DNA of 64,000 nucleotides from Candidatus Dependentiae bacterium (lineage in GTDB: Bacteria > Babelota > Babeliae > Babelales > Vermiphilaceae), in contig JAPLIR010000016.1 of assembly GCA_026389015.1 (NCBI GenBank), positions 25,358 to 89,357 of the forward strand, written 5' to 3'. Below the pieces are notes generated by a model. That model saw nothing but the letters and a program-made list of their open reading frames with translations. It searched no databases and had not been told where the DNA came from. A program made the position numbers and the translations under genes. This document shows, piece after piece, positions 35,283 to 44,354 of this stretch (positions are counted from its first letter, which is position 1; each line of letters starts with the position of its first letter).

Positions 35283-37352
35283 ATGAAGACTATGAGATTA
35301 ATTTTTTTACCGAGCATACTGCTATTCAGTGCAGCGCTCAACACAGATGCATGGTGCACTCCGCCTGGCGTAATTCCCTATTATAGCATTCGCTCACAAG
35401 CGGTTGATGCCGCACGTGACTTGGTAGACCAAACGTATCATGGCAATCTGTTCTGTAGCGATAGCTTCTACGGCAGTCTATCGGCAACGACACAATACAC
35501 ACGCTCATTTAATCCAAAAGCGATTGCTCAATCTTTATTTGGCAATGATTTGCGGTGCGGAAACGATTGTGCCGCTGGAACAATAGAGGTATCCGGATCT
35601 CGCACGGCTGATAGAGGCCCCCACGATTGGTTAGCAGATTATTTTTATTTGCCCACCGACTTTAAAAGCACCTTACAGTTCACACCTCGCATTGAGAATG
35701 TGGTGATTGATCTGCATTTTTATTGTGGCCTAGATGCATGGGCTAATGGATTATTTTTTAGTATGCACGCACCCATAACCAGAACCCGCTGGGACCTTAA
35801 TTTTAATGAAACCAATATAATCACTGGTACCAATAATCATGATGAAGGATATTTCACCGTCGCACCATTCCCTCGAGCAAACCTCCTTAATAACTTCAGC
35901 GAATTTGCATGCGGAAAAGCACCTGCATATTTTGTTGATACCGTAGATTTCCACACTCCAAACGTTTCTGTACGTCAAGAACCAAAAGATATCACTTTTG
36001 ATGGTCTGTCCTATGCGAAGTTTGACTGCCAAGCACGCACCCTAACACGTTTAGCTGCATTGACCTGTATTATTGGTTATAATTTTGTTAGTCGTGAAGA
36101 TTTCCACATTGGGCTGGGATTGAGAGCTGTAGCACCTACAGGCAACGCTCCCACCGGCGCCTTATTATTTCAACCGATTGTTGGCAATGGTGGCCATTGG
36201 GAACTTGGTGCGCAACTCACGAGTCATGCACTCATGTGGCAATCAACAGATCACAATGCATCACTCGATTTTTATTGCAATGCAAACATAACCCATCTCT
36301 TTAAAGCCTCTCAAACAAGAACCTTCGATCTTAATAATAAACCATTAAGCCGCTATATGCTCGCAGAAAAAATGGGTATATTGTCCGATCAACCTAGCAT
36401 AAAATATATTCCTGGAGAATCTGCTGGTGGTGGTATTCTTGCCGGACAAGTTGGCCTATTGCACAAACCCAATGCCCAATTCATCAACGAATATAGCCCT
36501 GTTGCCAACTTAACTGCACAAAATCTTTTGGTAAGCATTAACGTGCAAACTGATATTGCCGCACAACTCACCTACACTCAGGGTTACTTACAGTGGGACC
36601 TAGGCTATAATTTTTGGAGCCGTAGTTGCGAAAAATTATATCATAAAGTTTGCAAGCCCTATCCAAGCAGCTGCGACGCTCGATGCAAACCAATTGGCTT
36701 AGCAACCTTTGATGGTGACACTATAACAGGCTACACAGAACCTATTCTCACCAGAGACAAAGCTGTTGATCCTTTTATATCGCGACCAAATGCCGTAGGC
36801 CCTACGGGCAACGTATGGGCACTCAAAGGTGATGCGTACGTATTTGGCTTTGCTGATGTCTCTACTTGCAGCCCAGAAAGACCTACTTCAGTATCTCCTC
36901 TTTCGGCAACCGAAAGCAAAGCAACTATTAACAGCGGTACTAATATACCGCCCACGGGATTGGTTGAACCAAGCCCTGCTGACCTGACTAATCCCAATGT
37001 AGATGGTCCGCTATTTGCTTTTGATGAGTTCTGTTTACAACCAGTACGTCTTACAACAAATCCTAGCTCGCCGCAAACTCGTACCTCAATTCAACCTATA
37101 TTAATCGATGACGCTGATTTTGATTATATACACACCCATGGATCTTCACACAAAATCTATACCAACGCAAGTTACAACGGGATTAATCATGGCAATTGGA
37201 CTCCTTATAGTGGCATTGGCGGCTATGCTGAATTTGGTAACAATAATGCATGCCGCACCAGAAATTCTGCAACTCCATGCAAAAAAAGTTGCCTAACGTG
37301 TGCGTTGTCGCAATGGAGCGTTTGGATTAAATTTGGTGTTTCATTTAATTAA
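35283..37352 (+). CDS. Secreted barrel-family protein 4
   Basis: The 689-residue paralogue has signal MKTMRLIFLPSILLFSAALN, then RSQAVDAARDLVD, HDWLADYFYLPTDF, MHAPITRTRWDLNF, GNGGHWELGAQLTSHAL, KPLSRYMLAEK and GYNFWSRSCEKLY. It carries a longer central insert (about residues 455-515, with CKPYPSSCDARCKP) and the pre-terminal cysteine cluster CRTRNSATPCKKSCLTC before SQWSVWIKFGVSFN. Only 13 bases separate its stop from the start of the next paralogue, so the two are probably one transcript. It has no copy of the conserved AT-rich leader; a GC-rich repeat precedes it instead. Confidence 0.75.
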   Translation: MKTMRLIFLPSILLFSAALNTDAWCTPPGVIPYYSIRSQAVDAARDLVDQTYHGNLFCSDSFYGSLSATTQYTRSFNPKAIAQSLFGNDLRCGNDCAAGTIEVSGSRTADRGPHDWLADYFYLPTDFKSTLQFTPRIENVVIDLHFYCGLDAWANGLFFSMHAPITRTRWDLNFNETNIITGTNNHDEGYFTVAPFPRANLLNNFSEFACGKAPAYFVDTVDFHTPNVSVRQEPKDITFDGLSYAKFDCQARTLTRLAALTCIIGYNFVSREDFHIGLGLRAVAPTGNAPTGALLFQPIVGNGGHWELGAQLTSHALMWQSTDHNASLDFYCNANITHLFKASQTRTFDLNNKPLSRYMLAEKMGILSDQPSIKYIPGESAGGGILAGQVGLLHKPNAQFINEYSPVANLTAQNLLVSINVQTDIAAQLTYTQGYLQWDLGYNFWSRSCEKLYHKVCKPYPSSCDARCKPIGLATFDGDTITGYTEPILTRDKAVDPFISRPNAVGPTGNVWALKGDAYVFGFADVSTCSPERPTSVSPLSATESKATINSGTNIPPTGLVEPSPADLTNPNVDGPLFAFDEFCLQPVRLTTNPSSPQTRTSIQPILIDDADFDYIHTHGSSHKIYTNASYNGINHGNWTPYSGIGGYAEFGNNNACRTRNSATPCKKSCLTCALSQWSVWIKFGVSFN

Positions 37353-37365
37353 AAGAAAGCTTAGC

Positions 37366-39384
37366 ATGAAACAAGTAATAAAAATTTTTTGTAGTATCCT
37401 AGCACTCCTCAGCGCAGCACAACTGGAATCAAAATTAGCTGTGACTCCTTACTATAGTATTCGCTCACAAGGCACTGATGCGGCGCGTTATTTACTCGAA
37501 GAATCTCGCCACATTAATCTAGTCAACCAAGACGGAATATATGCGAGCTTGTCTGCAACAACACAATATACGCAATCATTCAACCCAAAGGGGATTGCCC
37601 AATCGTTATTTGGTAGCGATGCGTTTGTTGGTAAAAATATTCATGGCGCACAAATAACGGTGTCTGGTACTCGTACTGCCAACAGAGGAATCAATGATTG
37701 GTTGGCTGATTATTTTTATTTACCGCCCGATTTTAAAAGCACATTGAATTTTGCCCCCGCTGTTCAAAACGTTATCGTTGACCTAGGTTTGCACGTTAAC
37801 TTGGATGCCTGGGTGAATGGATTATTCTTCAGCTTGCATGCACCCATTAACTGGACCAAATGGGATTTGCATTTCAATGAAACTCTGATCACCACCGGCA
37901 CCATAGATTATTATCAAGGCTATTTCACTGCCTCACCATTACCGCGCGCCAATTTGCTTAACAATTTTTCTGAATTTGCTTGTGGCAAAGCACCGCAAAA
38001 ATTTGTTGATCCAGCCTACCTTGGCGATGATGTTACCTTTAATGGTCTTACTTCTGCCAAGTTTGATGGCTGCGCACACACTAAAACACGCTTGGCTGAC
38101 CTGTCATTAATTGTAGGCTACAACTTCATTGATTGCGAAAATTACCACCTCGGCTTAGGTGTCAAAGCGTGCGCGCCGACGGGCAACATCCCAACCGCAG
38201 AATTATTATTTGAACCAATTTCCGGCAATGGTGGTCATTGGGAGCTTGGTGCTCAAATGACAGGCCACACCACCCTATGGCAATCACAGAACGAACAAGC
38301 TCGGTTAGAATGCTTTATTAACGCGAACGTAACCAACCTCTTCAAAACGGGACAAGCAAGAACTTTTGATCTTAAGGATAAACCGCTAAGTCGCTATATG
38401 CTTGCCGAAAAAATGGCAACACCATTGCTGTATCGAGGAAATATCATAGAAATTGTTGAATTTCTCTATCACCTTACTGGCGGCTCGTTCGATTCTGTGG
38501 GAACTGGTGAACCCGCTTCTTCAATACCTGTTTCGGCAGAATTCGCTCAAGAATTTAGTCCTGTTGCCAATTTCTCTACCCATACAGTATTCAGTTCCGG
38601 TATCCAAGGAGACATTGCTGTGCAATTAACTTATTCACACTGTAAATTGAGCTGCGACCTCGGCTATAACTTCTGGGGCCGTAACTGCGAAAAACTCTCT
38701 TATGAACCATGTCCACTCAGTTGTCAAAAAATTTGTACGCCAATCGCATCTCCTCAAGACCTTTTTACTGAACAAGTAACTCCACCAGTGTGCGTTACCG
38801 CATGCACTCCGCACTATACCGTCAATTTCCAAGAACAAGAATGGGCACTTAAAGGTGATGCTCAAGTATTTGGATTTTCTCCTGGAAGTCTATTTGCATT
38901 GGCAGGTCCGCTGGCCATTCCACTTTCTGCAACCGAAAGTAAAGCAACCATTAATGCAGGCACCAATATACCTGCAGCTGGATCGCCATCTCTCTTAGTG
39001 CCTGAAGGCTCTACTTTATTTGGAGACTTAAACAATCACGCAATAGACAACCCGTTGCAAGCCTATCTTGGCCCCCATAAAAACGCGAATCCCAGTTTAC
39101 ATCAATCGGATGCCAGTATCACCCCTCTTTTCACCTCAGTGCAGCCCATCACCATTAAAGCCAGTGACTTTAATTATGTGGCAACCCGGGGCATTACCCA
39201 CAAAATTTATGCCAACATAAACTATAATGTATTTGAGAAAATTCGGTGGATTGGTTTTGTCAGTATTGGTGGCTTTGGAGAATTCAATAATAGTACCTGC
39301 GGAGTAGACTGCCAAACATCGTGCGTGCCGTGTGCGTTGTCACAATGGAGCGCTTGGGTGAAATTTGGTGCATCATTTGATTAA
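37366..39384 (+). CDS. Secreted barrel-family protein 5
   Basis: The 672-residue paralogue starts at MKQVIKIFCSILALLSAAQ; longer in-frame codons upstream overlap the previous gene and are not needed. Landmarks: RSQGTDAARYLLE, NDWLADYFYLPPDF, LHAPINWTKWDLHF, GNGGHWELGAQMTGHTT, KPLSRYMLAEK, GYNFWGRNCEKLS. It has a central cysteine-rich insert (CPLSCQKICTPIA and CVTACTPHY) and CGVDCQTSCVPC before SQWSAWVKFGASFD; it ends in Asp, unlike the others. It lies 13 bases after gene 4, with Shine-Dalgarno AAAGAAAG. Confidence 0.75.
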   Translation: MKQVIKIFCSILALLSAAQLESKLAVTPYYSIRSQGTDAARYLLEESRHINLVNQDGIYASLSATTQYTQSFNPKGIAQSLFGSDAFVGKNIHGAQITVSGTRTANRGINDWLADYFYLPPDFKSTLNFAPAVQNVIVDLGLHVNLDAWVNGLFFSLHAPINWTKWDLHFNETLITTGTIDYYQGYFTASPLPRANLLNNFSEFACGKAPQKFVDPAYLGDDVTFNGLTSAKFDGCAHTKTRLADLSLIVGYNFIDCENYHLGLGVKACAPTGNIPTAELLFEPISGNGGHWELGAQMTGHTTLWQSQNEQARLECFINANVTNLFKTGQARTFDLKDKPLSRYMLAEKMATPLLYRGNIIEIVEFLYHLTGGSFDSVGTGEPASSIPVSAEFAQEFSPVANFSTHTVFSSGIQGDIAVQLTYSHCKLSCDLGYNFWGRNCEKLSYEPCPLSCQKICTPIASPQDLFTEQVTPPVCVTACTPHYTVNFQEQEWALKGDAQVFGFSPGSLFALAGPLAIPLSATESKATINAGTNIPAAGSPSLLVPEGSTLFGDLNNHAIDNPLQAYLGPHKNANPSLHQSDASITPLFTSVQPITIKASDFNYVATRGITHKIYANINYNVFEKIRWIGFVSIGGFGEFNNSTCGVDCQTSCVPCALSQWSAWVKFGASFD

Positions 39385-39431
39385 ACCTGATGCAACAATT
39401 TTAAAATCCTAATAATTCTAGACTAAGAGAC

Positions 39432-39486
39432 TAAAAAAAAGTAGGTTATTCCTCAAAGAATGTTGCTTTAAAAAAGGAAGCTCAGC
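39432..39486 (+). promoter_or_regulatory. Conserved leader, copy 3 (barrel gene 6)
   Basis: TAAAAAAAAGTAGGTTATTC then CTCAAAGAATGTT and AAAAAAGGAAGCTCAGC before ATG, closely matching the leader of barrel gene 3. Confidence 0.5.
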
Positions 39487-41481
39487 ATGAGATCGATAAT
39501 GAAATTTTTTAGTATGCTAGTAGTAGTAAGCTCGACGACACTCTACTCAACTATTACCGTCACACCCTACTACCGTATTCGCTCACAAGCAACTGATACC
39601 GCACGTCAATTAGCGGGCACCGCTCATCAAATTAATCTATTTAATACTGAGGCATTCTATGGCAATGTATCGGTAATAGGGCTTTACTCAAAATCATTCA
39701 GTGCAAATACTATTGCATTATCTATCTTTGGAGAAGATGCATTTTTAGATGATTTATACAGAATTGAAGATAAATTATCGTTTGGTGGAAGAACCAAAGG
39801 TGGATCAATAATTATGAGCGGTACAGTAAGTGAAAGCTTTTCAAGAGTCGATGGCCAACGAGCCAGACGCCCCACCGATTGGTTAGCAGATTATTTTTAC
39901 ATGGGAGATAATTCCCAAAGTTACGTTACCTTTACACCGCACATTCAAAATGCTACCGTTGATTTAAACTATTATTTCGGCTCCAATAAACCCGTCTGTG
40001 GTCTCTTTGCACGAATACACGCACCAATCAATTGGACCCAATGGAGCTTGCGTCTTAATGAAATTGTCATGGAAACCTCGAGTATAAGTGCCTTTCAAGG
40101 CTACTTTACGTGCCAAGATAATGTAACGCTACCCAACTATCTTCCAAACTTCACCTCGTATGCATCAGGACAAGTGCCACTAAGTGAATCAGGTATTATT
40201 TATAATCCTTTACGTTTTGCAAAAATGAATGCGTTATGCGACCAAGCCGTAACACGTTTGGCAGATCTATCATGGATCATTGGTTATAACTTTGTTAACG
40301 ATGATGATTACCACCTTGGTGCAGGCGTTATGATTGTCGCCCCAACCGGCAACCGACCAACAGGAGAATTTTTGTTTGAACCTATTTCTGGCAATGGCGG
40401 CCATTGGGAAGCCGGTGCACATTTCACCAGCCACATACATTTTTGGAAATCAGACGATGAGGTTGCACACTTCGGGTTGTATTGCGATGCAAATATCACC
40501 CACCTATTCAAAGCCCGTCAAGTAAGAACTTTTGACCTTAAAGATAAACCTTTTAGCCGCTACATGCTTGCTGCAAAGCATGGCCCACGCGTAAGAGATG
40601 GATTTCCTGGTGAATTTGTACCTCTAGGATTGACGGGCGGGTTTGCCGGTGGCCAATACGAAGGGGGCCCTGCTGCCCCTAGTGTAGACAAAATACCTTC
40701 CGTGCAATTTCAAGGAGAATACACTCCTGTGGCTAACTTAACTACCCAAGAAATAAAGGTGAGCATTCCTGTACAAGCAGATTTTTCACTGCAACTCACG
40801 TATGTCAACAATGATTTAAATTTCAATGTTGGCTATAACTTTTGGGGAACAAGTTGCGAAGAATTCCACCGATTAACTACTCCGTGCAGAGAACAATCAA
40901 ACACTACATTTCAGGAACATACATGGACCCTCAAAGGTGATGCTTTTGTCTTTGGCGTCATTACAAATCCCGATACACACCTACAAGAATGTCGCGCACT
41001 CGCAGTAAGCCAAAGCAACGCAACTATTCATAGAGGCACTGGCTTTGACGTGCAAAAAATTGGCAATTTCTATGAAGGCGTAAGTATTCCACTCCTTGAA
41101 AGCATAACTAATTTTGGCATTGATAATCCGCTCTATGCATTCGCAGGCGATAGAACAGTTCCCATAGTAACGCCCAATTTCAGTGACCCTCGAGTAACAA
41201 TACAGATGCGTACTTCAGTAGACCCCATTTTTATAACCGAAGATGATATTGATTATGTTGGAGTACGAGGCGTATCACACAAAATTTATGCCCACATGGG
41301 TTACGATTGGTCACATGGCAAACATTGGACGCCGTACTTTGGCATCGGTGGTTTTGGTGAATTTGGCGACAATGCTTCGCCTTGCGATCAAACCTGTCAA
41401 ACTTCTGTCAAAGCTGGTTGCGCAAAATTAGCACTAACCCAATGGGGCGCGTGGGTTAAAGTTGGCGTCGCTTTTAATTAG
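39487..41481 (+). CDS. Secreted barrel-family protein 6
   Basis: The 664-residue paralogue has signal MRSIMKFFSMLVVVSSTTLY, then RSQATDTARQLAG, a longer N-terminal insert (about residues 95-130, basic SRVDGQRARRP), TDWLADYFYMGDN, IHAPINWTQWSLRL, GNGGHWEAGAHFTSH, KPFSRYMLAAK, GYNFWGTSCEEF and GGFGEFGDN. The pre-terminal cysteine segment is CDQTCQTSVKAGC, then TQWGAWVKVGVAFN. It is the most diverged of the middle paralogues in its N-terminal third. It has its own conserved leader. Confidence 0.75.
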   Translation: MRSIMKFFSMLVVVSSTTLYSTITVTPYYRIRSQATDTARQLAGTAHQINLFNTEAFYGNVSVIGLYSKSFSANTIALSIFGEDAFLDDLYRIEDKLSFGGRTKGGSIIMSGTVSESFSRVDGQRARRPTDWLADYFYMGDNSQSYVTFTPHIQNATVDLNYYFGSNKPVCGLFARIHAPINWTQWSLRLNEIVMETSSISAFQGYFTCQDNVTLPNYLPNFTSYASGQVPLSESGIIYNPLRFAKMNALCDQAVTRLADLSWIIGYNFVNDDDYHLGAGVMIVAPTGNRPTGEFLFEPISGNGGHWEAGAHFTSHIHFWKSDDEVAHFGLYCDANITHLFKARQVRTFDLKDKPFSRYMLAAKHGPRVRDGFPGEFVPLGLTGGFAGGQYEGGPAAPSVDKIPSVQFQGEYTPVANLTTQEIKVSIPVQADFSLQLTYVNNDLNFNVGYNFWGTSCEEFHRLTTPCREQSNTTFQEHTWTLKGDAFVFGVITNPDTHLQECRALAVSQSNATIHRGTGFDVQKIGNFYEGVSIPLLESITNFGIDNPLYAFAGDRTVPIVTPNFSDPRVTIQMRTSVDPIFITEDDIDYVGVRGVSHKIYAHMGYDWSHGKHWTPYFGIGGFGEFGDNASPCDQTCQTSVKAGCAKLALTQWGAWVKVGVAFN

Positions 41482-41572
41482 ATCATATCATGCAACCCTA
41501 GATTTTCGACGCACAAAATTTGTAGGCTCATGTGCAGTGATAATTTTCGTATAAAAAAGGAGAAAAGACGTT

Positions 41573-43501
41573 ATGAATTCTACAACAAAAAAACTTTTAT
41601 TAATGTTGCCATTATTGGGCGCTTGCACAACGCAAGCAGTCACTCCCTACATTGCAACACGTTCACAAAGTTTAAATGCAGCGCGCGATTTAGCAGGCCT
41701 GACTGATGTGATTAATTTAGATAAAGATTGTGTCTACGGAACCGTGTATGGCCTTTTTGAATACACACGTACCTTTAGGCCTCACGATATCGCCAACTGT
41801 CTATTTGGTACTGATTTAATACCAGACGCATGCAGCTGCGATAAAGGCATTAAAATCTCTGGCTCGCAAACTAATGACCGCGGTGCAACCGATTGGCTTG
41901 CTGATTATTTTGGTCTACCCACTGACTTTAAAAGTTTTGTAACCTTCCGACCACGCGTACAAAACTTTATTGTTGATCTCGGTTTTTATATTGGTCTTGA
42001 TCAATGGGCAAAAGGATTATACTTCCACGCAAGCGCACCAATCACCCACACCAAGTGGGCACTTGATTATAGAGAAACCATCAGCGCTGCCGGTAACAAT
42101 TCATATGCTGCTGGTTATTTTTCACCAAATGTTGAAACAAATTTAAATAAAGACTTCACCACCTTTGCCAATGGCGACGGGGAACTAACCTTCGCGCAAG
42201 ATTTTGTGGTTGACGGGGGTGTAACCACTACCTACGCTGGTGGTTACATGACTGCACTCAATTTTGCAAAAATGAACAGCTGCCCACTCATTAAAACCGG
42301 CTGCGCTGATTTACGCGCAACCTTAGGTTGGAATTGGGCATGCGAAGATTACCATATTGGTGCTTCTGTTCGCGTAGCAGCGCCAACTGGCTTGCGACCT
42401 CATGGCACATTTTTGTTTGAACCAATGATTGGTAACGGCCACCACTGGGAACTTGGTGGTGGACTATCAGCACATTACACCTTCTGGCAATGTCGCGATA
42501 ACGAAAATAGTTTCACGTTCTATTTTGAAGGTTACGCTACTCACTTGTTCAGATCGTGCCAAAAACGCACCTTTGATTTAAAAGGTAAACCAATGAGTCG
42601 CTACATGCTTGCGCAAAAATTGGGACCTATACCTGCTGGTCAAGATCCATCCCTCTCTCAAAATATATTCCCCGATGTTGAATTCCAAAATCTTTTAACG
42701 CCCGTTGCAAACTTAACTCACATGAATGTAAAAGTTGATGTGGCAGTTCAAGGTGATGTCGTTGCAATGCTTAACTTTACTCGCAACCATTTTTCATGGG
42801 ATGTCGGCTACAACTTCTGGGGAAGAAGTTGCGAAACAATCCGCCAAGGCAATTGTCCATCACCACTTGCTGACGGCACAACGTGGGCACTCAAAGGTGA
42901 TGCAAGCGTGATTGGTTTTGAATTTAACCTTGCAGCTTCCCCACCAGTTCCTTTAGCGGCTACAGACAGCGCAGCTACCATTCATACAGGAAGCAACTTC
43001 CCTGCGACGGGAACCACCGATCCTGCAGTCATTGCTACTGCAAGCACAAATCCAAACATCAATACACCAGAACTAGCTGAATCAAATAATGCGTTACCTG
43101 TTTTCAATAACCCATCTACAGCTCCACTACAAACCCACAGCTCTCTCAAACCAGTCTATCTTACCGTTGACGATGTTAACCTTGCCGGCACCAAAGGCAT
43201 TTCACATAAAATATTCACCCATTTAAATTATATGTGGATAGATCGCGATGAATGGGTGCCTTACGTTGGCATTGGTGCTGAAGTTGAATTTGGCAGCAGC
43301 AGCTGCGGAAAATCATGCAACCCAGCTCCAACACCATGTCCTTCAAGCAGTAGCGATTGTAAAACCAGTTGCAAATCAAGTAGCAGCGATTGCAAAACAA
43401 CGTGCGCATCAAGCAGCTCTGATAACAAATGCCACCCATGCTCACCATGCAGCTTATCCCAATGGGGTATCTGGATTAAAGGTGGCGTAACATTTAACTA
43501 A
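41573..43501 (+). CDS. Secreted barrel-family protein 7 (Ser/Cys-rich)
   Basis: The 642-residue paralogue has signal MNSTTKKLLLMLPLLGACTTQA. LLGAC could be a lipobox, though TQA/VTP cleavage is equally possible. Landmarks: RSQSLNAARDLAG, TDWLADYFGLPTDF, SAPITHTKWAL, GNGHHWELGGGLSAHYT, KPMSRYMLAQK, GYNFWGRSCETI. Before the last strand is an expanded segment with CPSSSSDCKTSC, KSSSSDCKTTC and ASSSSDNKCHPC, then SQWGIWIKGGVTFN. It is the closest to protein 1 in carrying SSSSDCKT repeats, suggesting recent exchange between the two ends of the array. A strong terminator follows. Confidence 0.75.
   Translation: MNSTTKKLLLMLPLLGACTTQAVTPYIATRSQSLNAARDLAGLTDVINLDKDCVYGTVYGLFEYTRTFRPHDIANCLFGTDLIPDACSCDKGIKISGSQTNDRGATDWLADYFGLPTDFKSFVTFRPRVQNFIVDLGFYIGLDQWAKGLYFHASAPITHTKWALDYRETISAAGNNSYAAGYFSPNVETNLNKDFTTFANGDGELTFAQDFVVDGGVTTTYAGGYMTALNFAKMNSCPLIKTGCADLRATLGWNWACEDYHIGASVRVAAPTGLRPHGTFLFEPMIGNGHHWELGGGLSAHYTFWQCRDNENSFTFYFEGYATHLFRSCQKRTFDLKGKPMSRYMLAQKLGPIPAGQDPSLSQNIFPDVEFQNLLTPVANLTHMNVKVDVAVQGDVVAMLNFTRNHFSWDVGYNFWGRSCETIRQGNCPSPLADGTTWALKGDASVIGFEFNLAASPPVPLAATDSAATIHTGSNFPATGTTDPAVIATASTNPNINTPELAESNNALPVFNNPSTAPLQTHSSLKPVYLTVDDVNLAGTKGISHKIFTHLNYMWIDRDEWVPYVGIGAEVEFGSSSCGKSCNPAPTPCPSSSSDCKTSCKSSSSDCKTTCASSSSDNKCHPCSPCSLSQWGIWIKGGVTFN
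43346..43430 (+). repeat. In-frame Ser/Cys codon repeats in barrel protein 7
   Basis: Three units of about 33 bases built on AGCAGTAGCGATTGTAAAAC encode SSSSDCKT(S/T)C. The same unit occurs at two places in barrel gene 1. Confidence 0.65.
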
Positions 43502-43526
43502 TTTTGCACACGTATACTATAATTTT

Positions 43527-43556
43527 TTAAGGCTCGGTTTTATCACCGGGCCTTAA
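43527..43556 (+). terminator. Rho-independent terminator after barrel gene 7
   Basis: TTAAGGCTCGG (43527-43537) pairs with CCGGGCCTTAA (43546-43556) with one G-T pair, followed by an uninterrupted run of ten T. It ends the barrel gene transcript. Confidence 0.9.
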
Positions 43557-43565
43557 TTTTTTTTT

Positions 43566-43631
43566 ATCCCTCGATACATTTTTAAATTCTTCGCAAAAAA
43601 CTCAGAATTTAAAAACACTCGGGACGAACGG
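43566..43631. repeat. Degenerate third copy of the GIY-YIG-flanking repeat
   Basis: TCGATACATTT, AAACTCAGAATTT and AAACACTCGGGACGAACGG follow, in order and orientation, TCGTTACATTT, AAACTCGGAAC and AAACACTCAGGGCGAGCGG of the right-hand copy (44142-44214). Confidence 0.6.
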
Positions 43632-43720
43632 CCTAGAATTTCACTCCTGGGAATTATTCCAATCAACTATTTTTCTGTTTTTTGTTATACTTATTATTGT
43701 CATAAACAATAAGTATTAAA

Positions 43721-43790
43721 CCCCGCTCGCCCTGAGTGTTTTTTGTTTTGAGCTCGTCTCAAAATAAAAAATGTAACGAATGGGTCGGGG
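43721..43790. repeat. Left structured repeat flanking the GIY-YIG gene
   Basis: A 70-base unit opens CCCCGCTCGCCCTGAGTGTT and closes ATGTAACGAATGGGTCGGGG, with an internal TTTTGAG/CTCAAAA hairpin. Its outer blocks are the reverse complement of those in the right copy, so the two face each other across the gene. Confidence 0.75.
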
Positions 43791-43834
43791 GAAGAATGAT
43801 TCACACTATCTTTATAAATTAATTTGATAACACC

Positions 43835-44179
43835 ATGCAAGATTTTTATGTATACATTCTACGTTGCAATGATGACTCATATTATATTGGCCACACCGAT
43901 AACATAGAGATAAGATTCGCTGAACATCAACAAAGAACATATCCTTGTTGTTACACCGCTACTCGTTTACCCGTAACATTGGTCTTCGTGCAAGAAACTT
44001 CAAGTCGAGATGAAGCATTTGAAGCAGAACGCCAAATCAAAAAATGGACTAGAAAGAAAAAAAAAGCCTTGATACAAGGTGATATTTCCCTACTGAAAAA
44101 CTTATCGAAAAATAAACTTTTAGTTAGCAAAAGCCCTCTTAGATCCGACCCATTCGTTACATTTCTCGTTCCTCGTTAA
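43835..44179 (+). CDS. GIY-YIG nuclease-domain protein
   Basis: The 114-residue product starts MQDFYVYILRCNDDSYYIGH, with the paired YVYIL and YYIGH motifs, then R in DNIEIRFAEHQQ and the family Glu in AFEAERQIKKWTRKKK. This is the small UPF0213/YhbQ-like single-domain type. About residues 1-85 form the domain; the last 13 residues (RSDPFVTFLVPR) are translated from the right-hand flanking repeat. The gene lies between inverted copies of a structured repeat. Function of this family is unsettled, but association with palindromic repeats suggests a mobile unit. No clear Shine-Dalgarno is visible. Confidence 0.8.
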   Translation: MQDFYVYILRCNDDSYYIGHTDNIEIRFAEHQQRTYPCCYTATRLPVTLVFVQETSSRDEAFEAERQIKKWTRKKKKALIQGDISLLKNLSKNKLLVSKSPLRSDPFVTFLVPR

Positions 44180-44214
44180 ACTCGGAACTACGAAACACTC
44201 AGGGCGAGCGGATC
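44142..44214. repeat. Right structured repeat flanking the GIY-YIG gene
   Basis: A 73-base unit from GATCCGACCCATTCGTTACA to AAACACTCAGGGCGAGCGG and ATC, with an internal CGTTCCTCGTT / ACTCGGAACTACG hairpin. Inverted relative to 43721-43790 and overlapping the last 38 bases of the nuclease gene. Confidence 0.75.
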
Positions 44215-44354
44215 TGAGATGCCTCATGTATAATTGTTAATTTTTTCCTAAAAACTTAATTTTTTTCCAATCCTTGTAAGCAAATTCAGCATTATGCTAG
44301 TTTGATTGCGTAAAGCAGCACAGGAAAGATTCTAAAAAAATTAGGAGAAAATAA

